NCBI RefSeq assembly: GCF_049897565.1
Contig: NZ_JAFCWM010000002.1
Location: 248,001-312,000 of the forward strand
Length of the DNA: 64,000 nt
Direction of reading: 5' to 3'
Source of the DNA: JAFCUW01 sp049897565
GTDB taxonomy: Bacteria; Pseudomonadota; Gammaproteobacteria; Burkholderiales; Burkholderiaceae_D
Both the position numbers and the translations under genes were made by a program. This document shows positions 8,842 to 16,530 of this stretch, one piece after another. How positions within the stretch are numbered: position 1 is the first letter of the stretch; each line of letters begins with the position of its first letter. The notes under the pieces were generated by a model. The model had not been told where the DNA came from. It made no database searches and was given only the letters and a program-made list of their open reading frames with translations.

Positions 8842-9738
8842 ATGAGCTTTTTCTTTGAAGTGCTGATCGGCGGCCTCCTCTCCGGCATCATGTATGCGCT
8901 GGTGGCGATCGGCTTCGTCCTGATCTACAAGGCGTCCGGCGTGTTCAACTTTGCCCAGGGCGCGATGGTGTTCTTCGCCGCCCTCACCTGCGTCGGCATG
9001 GTCGACAAGTTCGGCGTGCCGATGTGGCTGGCCATCGTGCTGACGATGGTGGTGATGGTGGTGCTCGGACTGGCCATCGAGAAGGTGGTATTGCGGCCCT
9101 TGGTGAACCAGCCGGAGATCACGCTGTTCATGGCCACCATCGGCCTGGCGTTTTTCATCGAGGGCCTGGCGCAGCTGATCTGGGGCTCGCAGGTGCACAA
9201 GCTGACCCTGCCGATCGAGGACGTGCCGATTCCCTGGCTGCTCGACAGCTACAACATCATGGTGTCCAAGTTCGACGTCACCGCGGCGGCCATCTGCGCG
9301 CTGATGGTGACCGCCCTGGCGCTGCTGTTCTCGAAGACGAAAATCGGCCGCGCCCTGCGCGCGGTGGCCGACGACCATCAGGCCGCGCAGGCGGTCGGCA
9401 TCCCGCTGCAGCAGATCTGGGGCGTGGTGTGGGCGGTGGCCGGTCTGGTCGCGCTGGTGGCGGGCCTGCTGTGGGGCGCCCGCAACGGCGTGCAGTTCGC
9501 GCTCACCTTCATCGCCCTGAAAGCGCTGCCGGTGCTGATCCTCGGCGGCTTTACCTCGGTGCCTGGCGCGATCGTCGGCGGCCTGATTATCGGCGCGTCC
9601 GAAAAACTGGCGGAAGTCTATATCGGCCCGATGGTCGGTGGCGGCATCGAGGGCTGGTTTCCGTATGTGCTTGCGCTGCTGTTCCTGCTGGTGCGCCCCG
9701 AGGGGCTGTTCGGCGAAAAAATCATCCGGAGAATATAG
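8842..9738 (+). CDS. livH: LIV-type ABC transporter permease (LivH family)
   Basis: This 298-residue integral membrane protein has about eight hydrophobic segments. The family hallmarks are GLLSGIMYALVAIGFVLIYK at the N-terminus, FNFAQGAMVFF, and the cytoplasmic coupling segment KIGRALRAVADDHQAAQAVG (about residues 165-184). The C-terminus ends in the typical LLVRPEGLFGE. It forms the transmembrane channel with the LivM-type protein, whose ATG directly follows its stop codon. Confidence 0.9.
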   Translation: MSFFFEVLIGGLLSGIMYALVAIGFVLIYKASGVFNFAQGAMVFFAALTCVGMVDKFGVPMWLAIVLTMVVMVVLGLAIEKVVLRPLVNQPEITLFMATIGLAFFIEGLAQLIWGSQVHKLTLPIEDVPIPWLLDSYNIMVSKFDVTAAAICALMVTALALLFSKTKIGRALRAVADDHQAAQAVGIPLQQIWGVVWAVAGLVALVAGLLWGARNGVQFALTFIALKALPVLILGGFTSVPGAIVGGLIIGASEKLAEVYIGPMVGGGIEGWFPYVLALLFLLVRPEGLFGEKIIRRI

Positions 9739-10797
9739 ATGTTGTATCGTGAAGCGGGGCAGTTCAAGACCTCCTACCAGGCCGACAACCAGATTTTCCC
9801 GATCCGGCAGGACCGCATCGCCATCGCCAGCGTGGTGCTGGCCGCAGCGGTGCTGGTGCCGCTGTTCGCCACGCCCTACATGCTGTCGGCGATCCTGATC
9901 CCGTTCCTGATCTTCGCGCTGGCCGCGCTCGGCCTGAACATCCTGACCGGTTACGCCGGCCAGCTCTCGCTCGGCACCGCCGCCTTCATGGCAGTCGGCG
10001 CCTACGCCGCGTTCAACTTCATCGCCCGCGTGCCTGGCCTGCCGCTGCTGGTCGCCTTCGTGCTCGGCGGCCTGTGCGCCGCGCTGGTGGGCATCGTGTT
10101 CGGCCTGCCGTCGCTGCGGGTGCGCGGCTTCTACCTGGCCGCCTCCACCCTGGCGACCCAGTTCTTCGTCGTCTGGTGCCTGACCAAGATCCCGTACCTG
10201 ACCAACTACAGCTCCTCGGGCGTGGTGACGGTGCAGAAGATGCAGATCTTCGGCTACGAGTTCAGTTCGCCGGCCAGCAAATACCTGCTGGTGCTGGGCA
10301 TCGTCGCCTTGCTGGCGCTGCTGGCCAAGAACATGATCCGCTCGAACGTCGGGCGGTCCTGGATGGCGATTCGCGACATGGACATGGCGGCCGAGGTGAT
10401 CGGCTTTCGGCCGCTGCGCACCAAGCTGCTGGCGTTCGCCGTCAGCTCGTTCTACTGTGGCGTGGCCGGCGCGCTGTACGCCTTCGCCTATCTCGGCACG
10501 GTGGAACCGGAAGCGTATAACCTCGACCTGTCGTTCCGCATCCTGTTCATGATCATCATCGGCGGTGTCGGCTCGATCCTCGGCTCCTTCCTCGGCGCCG
10601 CCTTCATCGTGCTGCTGCCGGTGTGGCTGAATATCTTCGGCCACTTCCTCGGCCTGCCGACCAGTTTTGCATCGAATCTGGAATTAATGGTGTTTGGCGC
10701 GTTGATCATATTTTTCCTGATCGTGGAGCCGCACGGCCTCGCGCGCTTGTGGCAAGTGGGTAAAGAGAAGTTGCGCCTGTGGCCGTTCCCGCATTAA
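9739..10797 (+). CDS. livM: LIV-type ABC transporter permease (LivM family)
   Basis: This 352-residue permease has a hydrophilic N-terminal extension of about 30 residues and then about ten membrane segments. Recognisable family features are LGLNILTGYAGQLSLGTAAF (about residues 70-90), the coupling-loop sequence SWMAIRDMDMAAEVIGF, and GGVGSILGSFLGA. The start codon immediately follows the livH stop, with a GGAGAA site inside the livH end. It is the second membrane subunit of the importer. The binding-protein gene follows after 52 bases. Confidence 0.9.
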   Translation: MLYREAGQFKTSYQADNQIFPIRQDRIAIASVVLAAAVLVPLFATPYMLSAILIPFLIFALAALGLNILTGYAGQLSLGTAAFMAVGAYAAFNFIARVPGLPLLVAFVLGGLCAALVGIVFGLPSLRVRGFYLAASTLATQFFVVWCLTKIPYLTNYSSSGVVTVQKMQIFGYEFSSPASKYLLVLGIVALLALLAKNMIRSNVGRSWMAIRDMDMAAEVIGFRPLRTKLLAFAVSSFYCGVAGALYAFAYLGTVEPEAYNLDLSFRILFMIIIGGVGSILGSFLGAAFIVLLPVWLNIFGHFLGLPTSFASNLELMVFGALIIFFLIVEPHGLARLWQVGKEKLRLWPFPH

Positions 10798-10849
10798 AGG
10801 CTGAAGGCACGCAATCGCAGTCAACGTAGTGAAAAAAGAGGAGACGATA

Positions 10850-12151
10850 ATGAAGGGCTTTAAAACGATCATGCTGTGCGCGGCGCTGTCGGGCGCCTTT
10901 ACCCAGGTCGCGCAGGCGGCCGACCAGTTCGTGGCGCTGCCGTCGTACCGCGTCGGCGCGTATGCGGCCGGCGGCTCCGGCTTTTACGGCGGCGCCATCG
11001 ACTACTTCAACCTGGTTAACGCCAACGGCGGCGTCAACGGCGTCAAGATACTGTGGGAAGAGTGCGAGACGGAGTACAACCCGTCGCGCGGGGTCGAGTG
11101 CTACGAGCGCCTGAAGACCAAGAACGGCGGCGCCACGCTGATCGAGCCGCTGTCGACCGGTATCGCCTACGGCATCCTCGACCGCGTCGCGGTCGACAAG
11201 ATCCCGATGACGACGCTCGGCTACGGCCGCTCCGACGCCGCCAACGGCAAGGTGTTCCCGTATATTTTCCCGCTCATCACCAGCTACTACAACCAGGCCG
11301 CCGGCATGATCAAGTACCTGGGCGACAAGGAAGGCGGCTACGCCAAACTGAAGGGCAAGAAGATCGCCTACCTGTACCACGATTCGCCGTTCGGCAAGGA
11401 AGCGATGCCGGTGCTCGATGCACTGGCAGCGCAGCATGGTTTCGAACTGCTGAAGATCGCGGTCGCCCCGCCGGGCAACGAGCAGCAGTCGCAGTGGCTG
11501 CAGATCCGCCAGGCCAAGCCTGACCACGTGATCCTGTGGGGCTGGGGCGTGATGAATTCGGTCGCCATCAAGACAGCGCAGCGCAACGGCTTCCCGCGCG
11601 AGAAGATGCTGGGCGTGTGGTGGGCCGGTTCCGAGGAGGACACCATCCCGTCGGGCGACGCCGCCAAGGGCTACACCGCGATGACCTTCAACACGCCGGG
11701 TAACTACCCGCTGATCGACGACATCCGCAAGAAGGTGTACGCGGCCGGCAAGGGCAACCTGGCCGACCAGGCCCGTATCGGCTCCGTGTATCACATGCGC
11801 GGCATGACGATGGGGATCCTGTGGGTCGAGGCGATCCGCACCGCGCAGGACAAGTACGGCAAGGGCAAAGTGATGACCGGCGAGCAGATTCGCTGGGGCC
11901 TTGAGAACCTGAACATCGACGCGGCGCGCCAGAAGGCACTCGGCGCGTTCGGCATGTTCCCGACCGTGAAGACCAGCTGCGACGACCATGAAGGTTCGGG
12001 CGCCGTCAAGGTTCAGCAGTGGGACGGCACCAAGTGGAAGGCGATCACGCCGAACTGGATCGTCGGCGACAAGGCGCTGACGCGCAAGCTGATCGACGAC
12101 TCCTCGATGGCGTATGCCACCGAGAAGAAAATCACGCCAGCGTGCCTGTAA
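10850..12151 (+). CDS. LIV-type ABC transporter periplasmic substrate-binding protein
   Basis: This 433-residue protein begins with a signal peptide (MKGFKTIMLCAALSGAF... ending AQAADQ, cleavage near residue 24) and continues as a type I periplasmic binding fold with the family features LVNANGGVNGVK, WEECETEYNP and AYLYHDSPFGKE. The ATG at 10850 has a GAGGAG site in front; an in-frame GTG at 10829 lacks one. It captures the substrate and delivers it to the two permeases. It is the Peripla_BP_6 type found in beta-proteobacterial clusters with CoA ligases. The ligand is unknown, and an aromatic or branched carboxylate is as plausible as an amino acid. A strong hairpin follows the gene. Confidence 0.88.
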   Translation: MKGFKTIMLCAALSGAFTQVAQAADQFVALPSYRVGAYAAGGSGFYGGAIDYFNLVNANGGVNGVKILWEECETEYNPSRGVECYERLKTKNGGATLIEPLSTGIAYGILDRVAVDKIPMTTLGYGRSDAANGKVFPYIFPLITSYYNQAAGMIKYLGDKEGGYAKLKGKKIAYLYHDSPFGKEAMPVLDALAAQHGFELLKIAVAPPGNEQQSQWLQIRQAKPDHVILWGWGVMNSVAIKTAQRNGFPREKMLGVWWAGSEEDTIPSGDAAKGYTAMTFNTPGNYPLIDDIRKKVYAAGKGNLADQARIGSVYHMRGMTMGILWVEAIRTAQDKYGKGKVMTGEQIRWGLENLNIDAARQKALGAFGMFPTVKTSCDDHEGSGAVKVQQWDGTKWKAITPNWIVGDKALTRKLIDDSSMAYATEKKITPACL

Positions 12152-12165
12152 TCACGATCTACCTT

Positions 12166-12195
12166 CGCCTCCCGCGCCAATTGGTGCGGGAGGCG
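12166..12195 (+). other. Intra-operon stem-loop after the binding-protein gene
   Basis: A nearly perfect 30-base inverted repeat, with arms CGCCTCCCGC (12166-12175) and GCGGGAGGCG (12186-12195), encloses CCAATTGG. There is no following T-run, so it is unlikely to terminate transcription. Placed between the binding-protein gene and livF, it could protect the upstream mRNA from 3' exonucleases and raise binding-protein levels. This role is inferred from similar placements in other importer operons. Confidence 0.6.
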
Positions 12196-12220
12196 GTTCC
12201 TGCCGAATACTGAAGAAGCC

Positions 12221-13036
12221 ATGACAAACGCCAGCCAGCCCTACCTGTCGGTGAATAACATCGAAGTCATCTACGACCACGTGATCCTGGTCCTGAAGGG
12301 CGTGTCGCTGCAAGTCCCGAAAGGGAAAATCGTCGCCCTGCTGGGCGCCAACGGGGCCGGCAAGTCGACCACGCTGAAAACCATTTCGACCTTGCTGCGC
12401 GGCGAGCGCGGCGACGTCACCAAGGGCGAGGTTCACTTCAACGGCGAACGCATCGACCAGCTGACCCCGAACGCGCTGGTCAAGCGCGGCCTGTCGCAAG
12501 TGATGGAGGGTCGCCACTGCTTCGGCCACCTGACCATCGAAGAGAACCTGCTGACCGGCGCCTACACGCGCTCGATTTCGCGCGCGGAGTTGAAGGATTC
12601 GCTCGACGCGGTGTACCACTATTTTCCGCGCCTCAAAGAGCGCCGCACCAGCCAGGCCGGCTACACGTCCGGCGGCGAGCAGCAGATGTGCGCGATCGGC
12701 CGCGCGCTGATGGCCAAGCCATCGATGATCCTGCTCGACGAGCCGTCGATGGGCATCGCGCCGCAGATCGTCGAAGAGATCTTCGACATCGTCAAGGACT
12801 TGAACCAGAAGGAAGGCGTGTCGTTTCTGCTGGCCGAGCAGAACACCACGGTGGCGCTGCGCTACGCCGACTTCGGCTACATCCTCGAGAACGGCCGCGT
12901 GGTGATGGAAGGCGCGGCCGCCGACCTGGCCGCCAATGAAGACGTGAAAGAGTTCTACCTCGGCGTGTCCGGGGCGGGACGCAAGAGCTTCAGGGACATG
13001 AAATTTTACCGCCGCCGCAAACGCTGGCTCGCTTGA
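12221..13036 (+). CDS. livF: LIV-type ABC transporter ATP-binding protein (LivF family)
   Basis: This 271-residue second ATPase of the importer has Walker A GANGAGKSTTLK (about residues 44-55), signature TSGGEQQMCAIGRALM, Walker B ILLDEPSMGIAPQ, and a switch histidine region altered to LLAEQNT, as is normal for LivF. The C-terminus has an unusual basic tail of about 25 residues (KSFRDMKFYRRRKRWLA). It lies 69 bases after the binding-protein stop, across the intra-operon hairpin, and is followed after eight bases by the small YjbR-like gene. Confidence 0.9.
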   Translation: MTNASQPYLSVNNIEVIYDHVILVLKGVSLQVPKGKIVALLGANGAGKSTTLKTISTLLRGERGDVTKGEVHFNGERIDQLTPNALVKRGLSQVMEGRHCFGHLTIEENLLTGAYTRSISRAELKDSLDAVYHYFPRLKERRTSQAGYTSGGEQQMCAIGRALMAKPSMILLDEPSMGIAPQIVEEIFDIVKDLNQKEGVSFLLAEQNTTVALRYADFGYILENGRVVMEGAAADLAANEDVKEFYLGVSGAGRKSFRDMKFYRRRKRWLA

Positions 13037-13044
13037 GGAACACC

Positions 13045-13398
13045 ATGGATTTCGAAAAAGCGAAGGCGCTGTGCCGCTCCTTCCCGGGCTGCACCGAAGA
13101 CATCAAATGGGGCGCCGACGCTGTTTTCTCGGTCAGCACCAAGATGTTTGCGGTGACCGGCAGCGCGGTGCCGGCGAGCGGCATGAGCTTCAAGGTCGAG
13201 GACGAGCGCTTCCTGGAACTGACCGACCGGCCGGGCATCATCCCGGCGCCGTACCTGGCGCGCGCCAAGTGGGTCTATGTCGAAAGCGCCGATGCGCTGG
13301 ACGACCGCGAGGCCGCTGCACTGTTGCGCCGTTCGTATGACCTTGTATTTGCCAAACTGACCAAGAAGCTGCAGCGCGAGCTGGGAGGTACCGAATGA
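13045..13398 (+). CDS. MmcQ/YjbR family protein
   Basis: This 117-residue small protein has the YjbR-like pattern: CRSFPGCTEDIKWGADAVFSV near the start, FKVEDERFLELTDRPGIIPAPYLARAKWV in the middle, and a closing helix LLRRSYDLVFAKL. The family has a compact fold resembling a DNA-binding domain, but its molecular function is unproven. The ATG at 13045 has a GAGGAA site. The stop overlaps the downstream ligase start by four bases (ATGA), so this gene is translationally embedded in the transport and ligase operon. Confidence 0.85.
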   Translation: MDFEKAKALCRSFPGCTEDIKWGADAVFSVSTKMFAVTGSAVPASGMSFKVEDERFLELTDRPGIIPAPYLARAKWVYVESADALDDREAAALLRRSYDLVFAKLTKKLQRELGGTE

Positions 13399-14654
13399 CC
13401 GGACACACGCTGGACGAACTGGAAACGCGCGACCCGCAGGTACGCGAACGCGACCTGATGGCGCGCTTGCCGCAGCTGATCGCCCGCGCCCAGCAGGGGC
13501 CGGGGTGGGAAGGCATCCTGGCCGGCGTCGACGCCGCCGGCATCGACAGCCGCGCCGCACTGGCGGATCTGCCGATCACCCGCAAGTCGGACCTGAAGAC
13601 GCTGCAGCAGCGCGCGCTGCCGTTCGGCGGGCTCGCCGCGACGCCAAGCGGCCAGCTGCGCCACATCTACATGTCGCCCGGTCCGATCTACGATCCGGAA
13701 GGGCGCGGGCGTGACTGGTGGCGTTTTTCGCGGCCGATGTATGCGGCCGGCGTGCGTGCCGGCGGCCTGCTGCAGAACTGCTTCTCGTACCACTTTACGC
13801 CAGCTGCCTTCATGGTCGAAGGCGGCGCCGCGCGCATCGGCTGCACGGTGATTCCCGCCGGCGCCGGCCAGACCGAAATGCAGGTGCAGGCGATGGTCGA
13901 CCTGCGGCCGGACACCTACGTCGGCACGCCCTCGTTCCTGCGCATTATCATCGAAAAGGCGCGCGAGATGGGCGCCGACATCAGCAGCGTGCAGCATGCG
14001 CTGATGGGCGCCGAGGCGCTGCCCGAATCGCTGCGCGCGTGGTTCCGCGACAACGGCGTGCCGCACGTGTTCCAGACCTACGCCTCGGCCGACATCGGCA
14101 GCATCGCCTACGAAACGGCCAGCAATGGCGTGCTCAATCCCGGCATGATGGTGGACGAGGATATCATCATCGAAATCGTCCGTCCCGGCACCGGCGAACC
14201 GGTGGCGCCGGGCGACACCGGCGAGATCGTGGTTACGCTGTTCAACCAGGACTATCCGCTGATCCGCTTCGCCACAGGCGACATGTCGGCGCTGCTGGTC
14301 GATGTGCCGCCGCCCGGCTGCGGGCGCACCAACGTGCGCATCAAGGGCTGGATGGGGCGCGCCGACCAGACCACCAAGGTGCGCGCGATGTTCGTCCATC
14401 CGGCGCAGGTGGCCAATATCACGCGCCGTCACCCGTGTATCGTCAAGGCGCGGCTGGTGGTGTCGGGCCGCATGGCGAACGACGAGATGACCTTGCATTG
14501 CGAGGTGGCGCAGACGCCGGCGGCGGAAGAAGTGGAGGCGATCGTCGCGTCGATCCGCGACGTGACGAAGCTGCGCGGGCAGGTGAAGCTGGAGGCGCCG
14601 GGCACGCTGCCGGACGACGGCAAGCTGATCGACGACCAGCGCGATTACACCTGA
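13395..14654 (+). CDS. Phenylacetate-CoA ligase-like AMP-dependent ligase
   Basis: This 419-residue adenylate-forming enzyme is of the PaaK type rather than the acyl-CoA synthetase type. Typical features are LPITRKSDLKTLQQ (about residues 55-68), HIYMSPGPIYDPEGR as the modified phosphate-binding segment, QTYASADIGSIAYE, and FATGDMSALL followed by GWMGRADQTTKVRAMFVHP. It would form an aryl- or acyl-CoA from a free acid. The phosphate loop SPGPIYD differs from the SSGTTG of true PaaK, so the substrate is probably not phenylacetate itself. It ends the operon that starts with another CoA ligase at 6048. Confidence 0.85.
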   Translation: MTGHTLDELETRDPQVRERDLMARLPQLIARAQQGPGWEGILAGVDAAGIDSRAALADLPITRKSDLKTLQQRALPFGGLAATPSGQLRHIYMSPGPIYDPEGRGRDWWRFSRPMYAAGVRAGGLLQNCFSYHFTPAAFMVEGGAARIGCTVIPAGAGQTEMQVQAMVDLRPDTYVGTPSFLRIIIEKAREMGADISSVQHALMGAEALPESLRAWFRDNGVPHVFQTYASADIGSIAYETASNGVLNPGMMVDEDIIIEIVRPGTGEPVAPGDTGEIVVTLFNQDYPLIRFATGDMSALLVDVPPPGCGRTNVRIKGWMGRADQTTKVRAMFVHPAQVANITRRHPCIVKARLVVSGRMANDEMTLHCEVAQTPAAEEVEAIVASIRDVTKLRGQVKLEAPGTLPDDGKLIDDQRDYT

Positions 14655-14675
14655 GACAGGAGTGATGGGCGCAAA

Positions 14676-15383
14676 TCAGGATGCGCGCAGCGTGGCCGCG
14701 CGGCGGGTCGGTTTCGGCTGATTATCCAGCACTTCGGCGAGGTGGGCGATCAGGCTTTCGCGCGCAATAAACGCGTGCTCCTCGGTCAGCCTGGTGGCCA
14801 GCTTGGCGTCGCCGCTGGCGATAGCGTTGGCGATTTCCTGGTGCTCGTCCCAGATCGATTCGCGCTGCGCCGACGATTGCAGGACCGCCCCCATCACCCT
14901 GCGTAAATGCACCCAGTGCAGCTGGGTCGTTTCGGCGATCAGCGGGTTGCCGGACGCTCGGTAGATCGCCGTGTGGAAGGCGATATCGGCATCGATCATC
15001 GCCTTGACGTCCTTGCCGCGCGCCGCCTTGCGTCCGCTGGCGATGATCTCCGGTCCGATCGCGTGCTTCTTCTCGGCGGCGAGGCGCGCGGCCAGCGTGT
15101 CGAGCGCGCCGCGGATCTGGTACAGGTGGCCGATCCACTCCGGATCGAGCGGCGCGATCAGGATGCCGCGGCCCGGCGCGTCATGCACCAGTCCATCCTT
15201 CTTCAGCAAGCGCAGCGCCTGCAGCACCGGGGAACGCGACACGTTGAGTTGCTCGGCGATTTCCTCCTGCGTGATGCGCACTCCGGGCGCCAGCGAGCCA
15301 TCGCTGATCGCGTCGAGCAGGGTCTTGTAGACCTCGTCGACGAAATCCTGCCGCACAGGGATCTTTGTGAGTTTGGGAATCAT
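14676..15383 (-). CDS. GntR family transcriptional regulator (FCD/FadR subfamily)
   Basis: This 235-residue regulator has an N-terminal winged helix-turn-helix (QEEIAEQLNVSRSPVLQALR, about residues 37-56) and a C-terminal all-helical FCD ligand domain with metal-binding histidines (DADIAFHTAIYRASG, WDEHQEIANAI). Such proteins usually repress a neighbouring catabolic operon until an organic acid binds. It diverges from the reductoisomerase-like gene at 15565. The ATG at 15383 has a GAGGAAG site; an in-frame TTG lies at 15410. A palindromic motif 11 bases upstream of its start recurs in front of the divergent operon. Confidence 0.9.
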   Translation of the reverse strand: MIPKLTKIPVRQDFVDEVYKTLLDAISDGSLAPGVRITQEEIAEQLNVSRSPVLQALRLLKKDGLVHDAPGRGILIAPLDPEWIGHLYQIRGALDTLAARLAAEKKHAIGPEIIASGRKAARGKDVKAMIDADIAFHTAIYRASGNPLIAETTQLHWVHLRRVMGAVLQSSAQRESIWDEHQEIANAIASGDAKLATRLTEEHAFIARESLIAHLAEVLDNQPKPTRRAATLRAS

Positions 15384-15393
15384 CTTGCTTCCT

Positions 15394-15403
15394 CTGCATA
15401 CAG
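15394..15403. promoter_or_regulatory. Candidate operator, site 1 (CTGCATACAG)
   Basis: CTGCATACAG differs by one base from the perfect palindrome CTGTATACAG at 15539-15548. It lies 11 bases upstream of the gntR start codon, where a bound repressor would block its own transcription. GntR/FCD proteins commonly bind short palindromes with a TAC/GTA-type core. Confidence 0.55.
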
Positions 15404-15504
15404 TATTCAACTCCTAGTCTAGCACGCGTTTTAGCGCCCTGTACCATATGGTTACAGCGCTCTGCTTTCCCAAAAGAAAGTAGTCACGAATGGCTACGAA
15501 ACGC

Positions 15505-15532
15505 TTGACTTAAAAACCAATCGGCATAAAAA
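15505..15532 (+). promoter_or_regulatory. Candidate sigma-70 promoter of the catabolic operon
   Basis: TTGACT (15505-15510) is followed after 16 bases by TAAAAA (15527-15532), which gives four or five matches to each sigma-70 hexamer. Transcription would start near 15539, exactly at the palindromic operator candidate and about 26 bases upstream of the first start codon. Confidence 0.5.
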
Positions 15533-15538
15533 TAAACA

Positions 15539-15548
15539 CTGTATACAG
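15539..15548. promoter_or_regulatory. Candidate operator, site 2 (CTGTATACAG)
   Basis: This is a perfect ten-base palindrome placed at the predicted transcription start of the catabolic operon. Together with the nearly identical site in front of gntR it fits dual repression by the divergent GntR-family regulator. Confidence 0.6.
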
Positions 15549-15564
15549 AGTACAGAAGCCAACA

Positions 15565-16401
15565 ATGGGTTATTCGATGAACGTTTTTTACGATAAAGAT
15601 TGCGATCTTTCGCCTATCAAGGGCAAGCAAGTCGCCATCCTCGGCTACGGCTCACAGGGCCATGCCCACGCACAAAACCTGAGCGAATCGGGCTGCACCG
15701 TCACCGTCGGCCTGCGCCGCGGCGGCGCTTCGTGCAACAAGGTGGAGGCTGCCGGCCTGAAGGTGGCGGACGTCAACGATGCGGTCAAAGGCGCCGACAT
15801 CATCATGATCCTGTTGCCCGACGAGAGCATCGCCCAGGTCTACAGCGAGAACGTGGCGCCACAGGCGAAGCAAGGCGCAACGCTGGCGTTCGCCCACGGG
15901 TTCAACATCCATTACGGCCAGGTCGTGCCGCGCGCCGACCTCGACGTCATCATGGCCGCGCCGAAGGCGCCCGGCCATACCGTGCGCTCGACCTACAGCC
16001 AGGGCGGCGGCGTGCCTCACTTGTTCGGCGAGCAGGCGGTGCTGTGCGGCGGCGCGGTCGAGCCGCTGCACGAACTGAAGCTGATCGTCGACCTGATCTA
16101 TGAAGGCGGCATCGCCAACATGAACTACGCCATTTCCAACAATGCCGAGTACGGCGAGTACACCGCCGGCCCGAAGATCGTTACCGCAGATACCAAAAAC
16201 GCGATGCGCCAGTGCCTCAAGGATCTCCAGACCGGCGAGTACGCCAAGAGCCTCATGCTGGAAAACCGGGCCGGCGCGCCGACGCTGATTGCACGCCGCC
16301 GGCTGACCGCCGAGCACCCGATCGAGGAAGTCGGCGCCAGGCTGCGAGCGATGATGCCGTGGATCGCCAAGAACAAACTGGTCGACCAGTCCAGGAACTG
16401 A
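15565..16401 (+). CDS. Ketol-acid reductoisomerase-like protein with two internal deletions
   Basis: This 278-residue protein is clearly homologous to class I ketol-acid reductoisomerase (IlvC, usually about 338 residues). It has the NADP-binding motif GYGSQGHAHAQNL (residues 27-39), FAHGFNIHYGQVVP, and a normal C-terminus (YEGGIANMNYAISNNAEYGE). By comparison with the family from memory, about 42 residues are missing at junction 152/153 (GGGVPHL joined to FGEQAVLCGG) and about 22 at junction 166/167 (GGAVE joined to PLHELKLIVDL). The first deletion replaces the conserved metal-binding Asp of the ETDLFGE segment by His152; Glu156, Glu166 and Glu170 can still align with metal ligands. The reading frame is intact, so it is probably a functional but altered paralogue. 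The family-type start could also be the ATG at 15577. Confidence 0.85.
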   Translation: MGYSMNVFYDKDCDLSPIKGKQVAILGYGSQGHAHAQNLSESGCTVTVGLRRGGASCNKVEAAGLKVADVNDAVKGADIIMILLPDESIAQVYSENVAPQAKQGATLAFAHGFNIHYGQVVPRADLDVIMAAPKAPGHTVRSTYSQGGGVPHLFGEQAVLCGGAVEPLHELKLIVDLIYEGGIANMNYAISNNAEYGEYTAGPKIVTADTKNAMRQCLKDLQTGEYAKSLMLENRAGAPTLIARRRLTAEHPIEEVGARLRAMMPWIAKNKLVDQSRN

Positions 16402-16444
16402 GGCGCAAATTCAGGCTTATCCAGCCTGATTCCGCCCATTTTTT

Positions 16445-16454
16445 ATGTATACGG
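16445..16454. promoter_or_regulatory. Candidate operator, site 3 (weak match)
   Basis: ATGTATACGG matches eight of ten positions of the CTGTATACAG palindrome and lies in the 129-base gap before the Rieske oxygenase gene. A small hairpin (TCAGGCT-TATCC-AGCCTGA) precedes it. It may be a third repressor site or chance. Confidence 0.3.
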
Positions 16455-16530
16455 AATTCGGTATTCGCCAGCGCGGCGTGCTTCGCCGTACGCGCACAAC
16501 TAACCACCTGATCCATTCGAGGAGTGCAGC

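Noticed and set aside
8815..10644. Open frame of 609 codons antisense to livH and livM
   Set aside because: It has His/Gln/Asp-rich shadow composition and spans two clear permease genes.
10829..10849. GTG start giving a longer ABC binding protein
   Set aside because: The ATG at 10850 has a GAGGAG site and begins a proper signal peptide; the GTG has neither.
15565..16401. Interpreting the shortened IlvC-like gene as a pseudogene or assembly error
   Set aside because: Both missing segments keep the frame, the remaining sequence is well conserved, and the gene has its own promoter and operator candidates.
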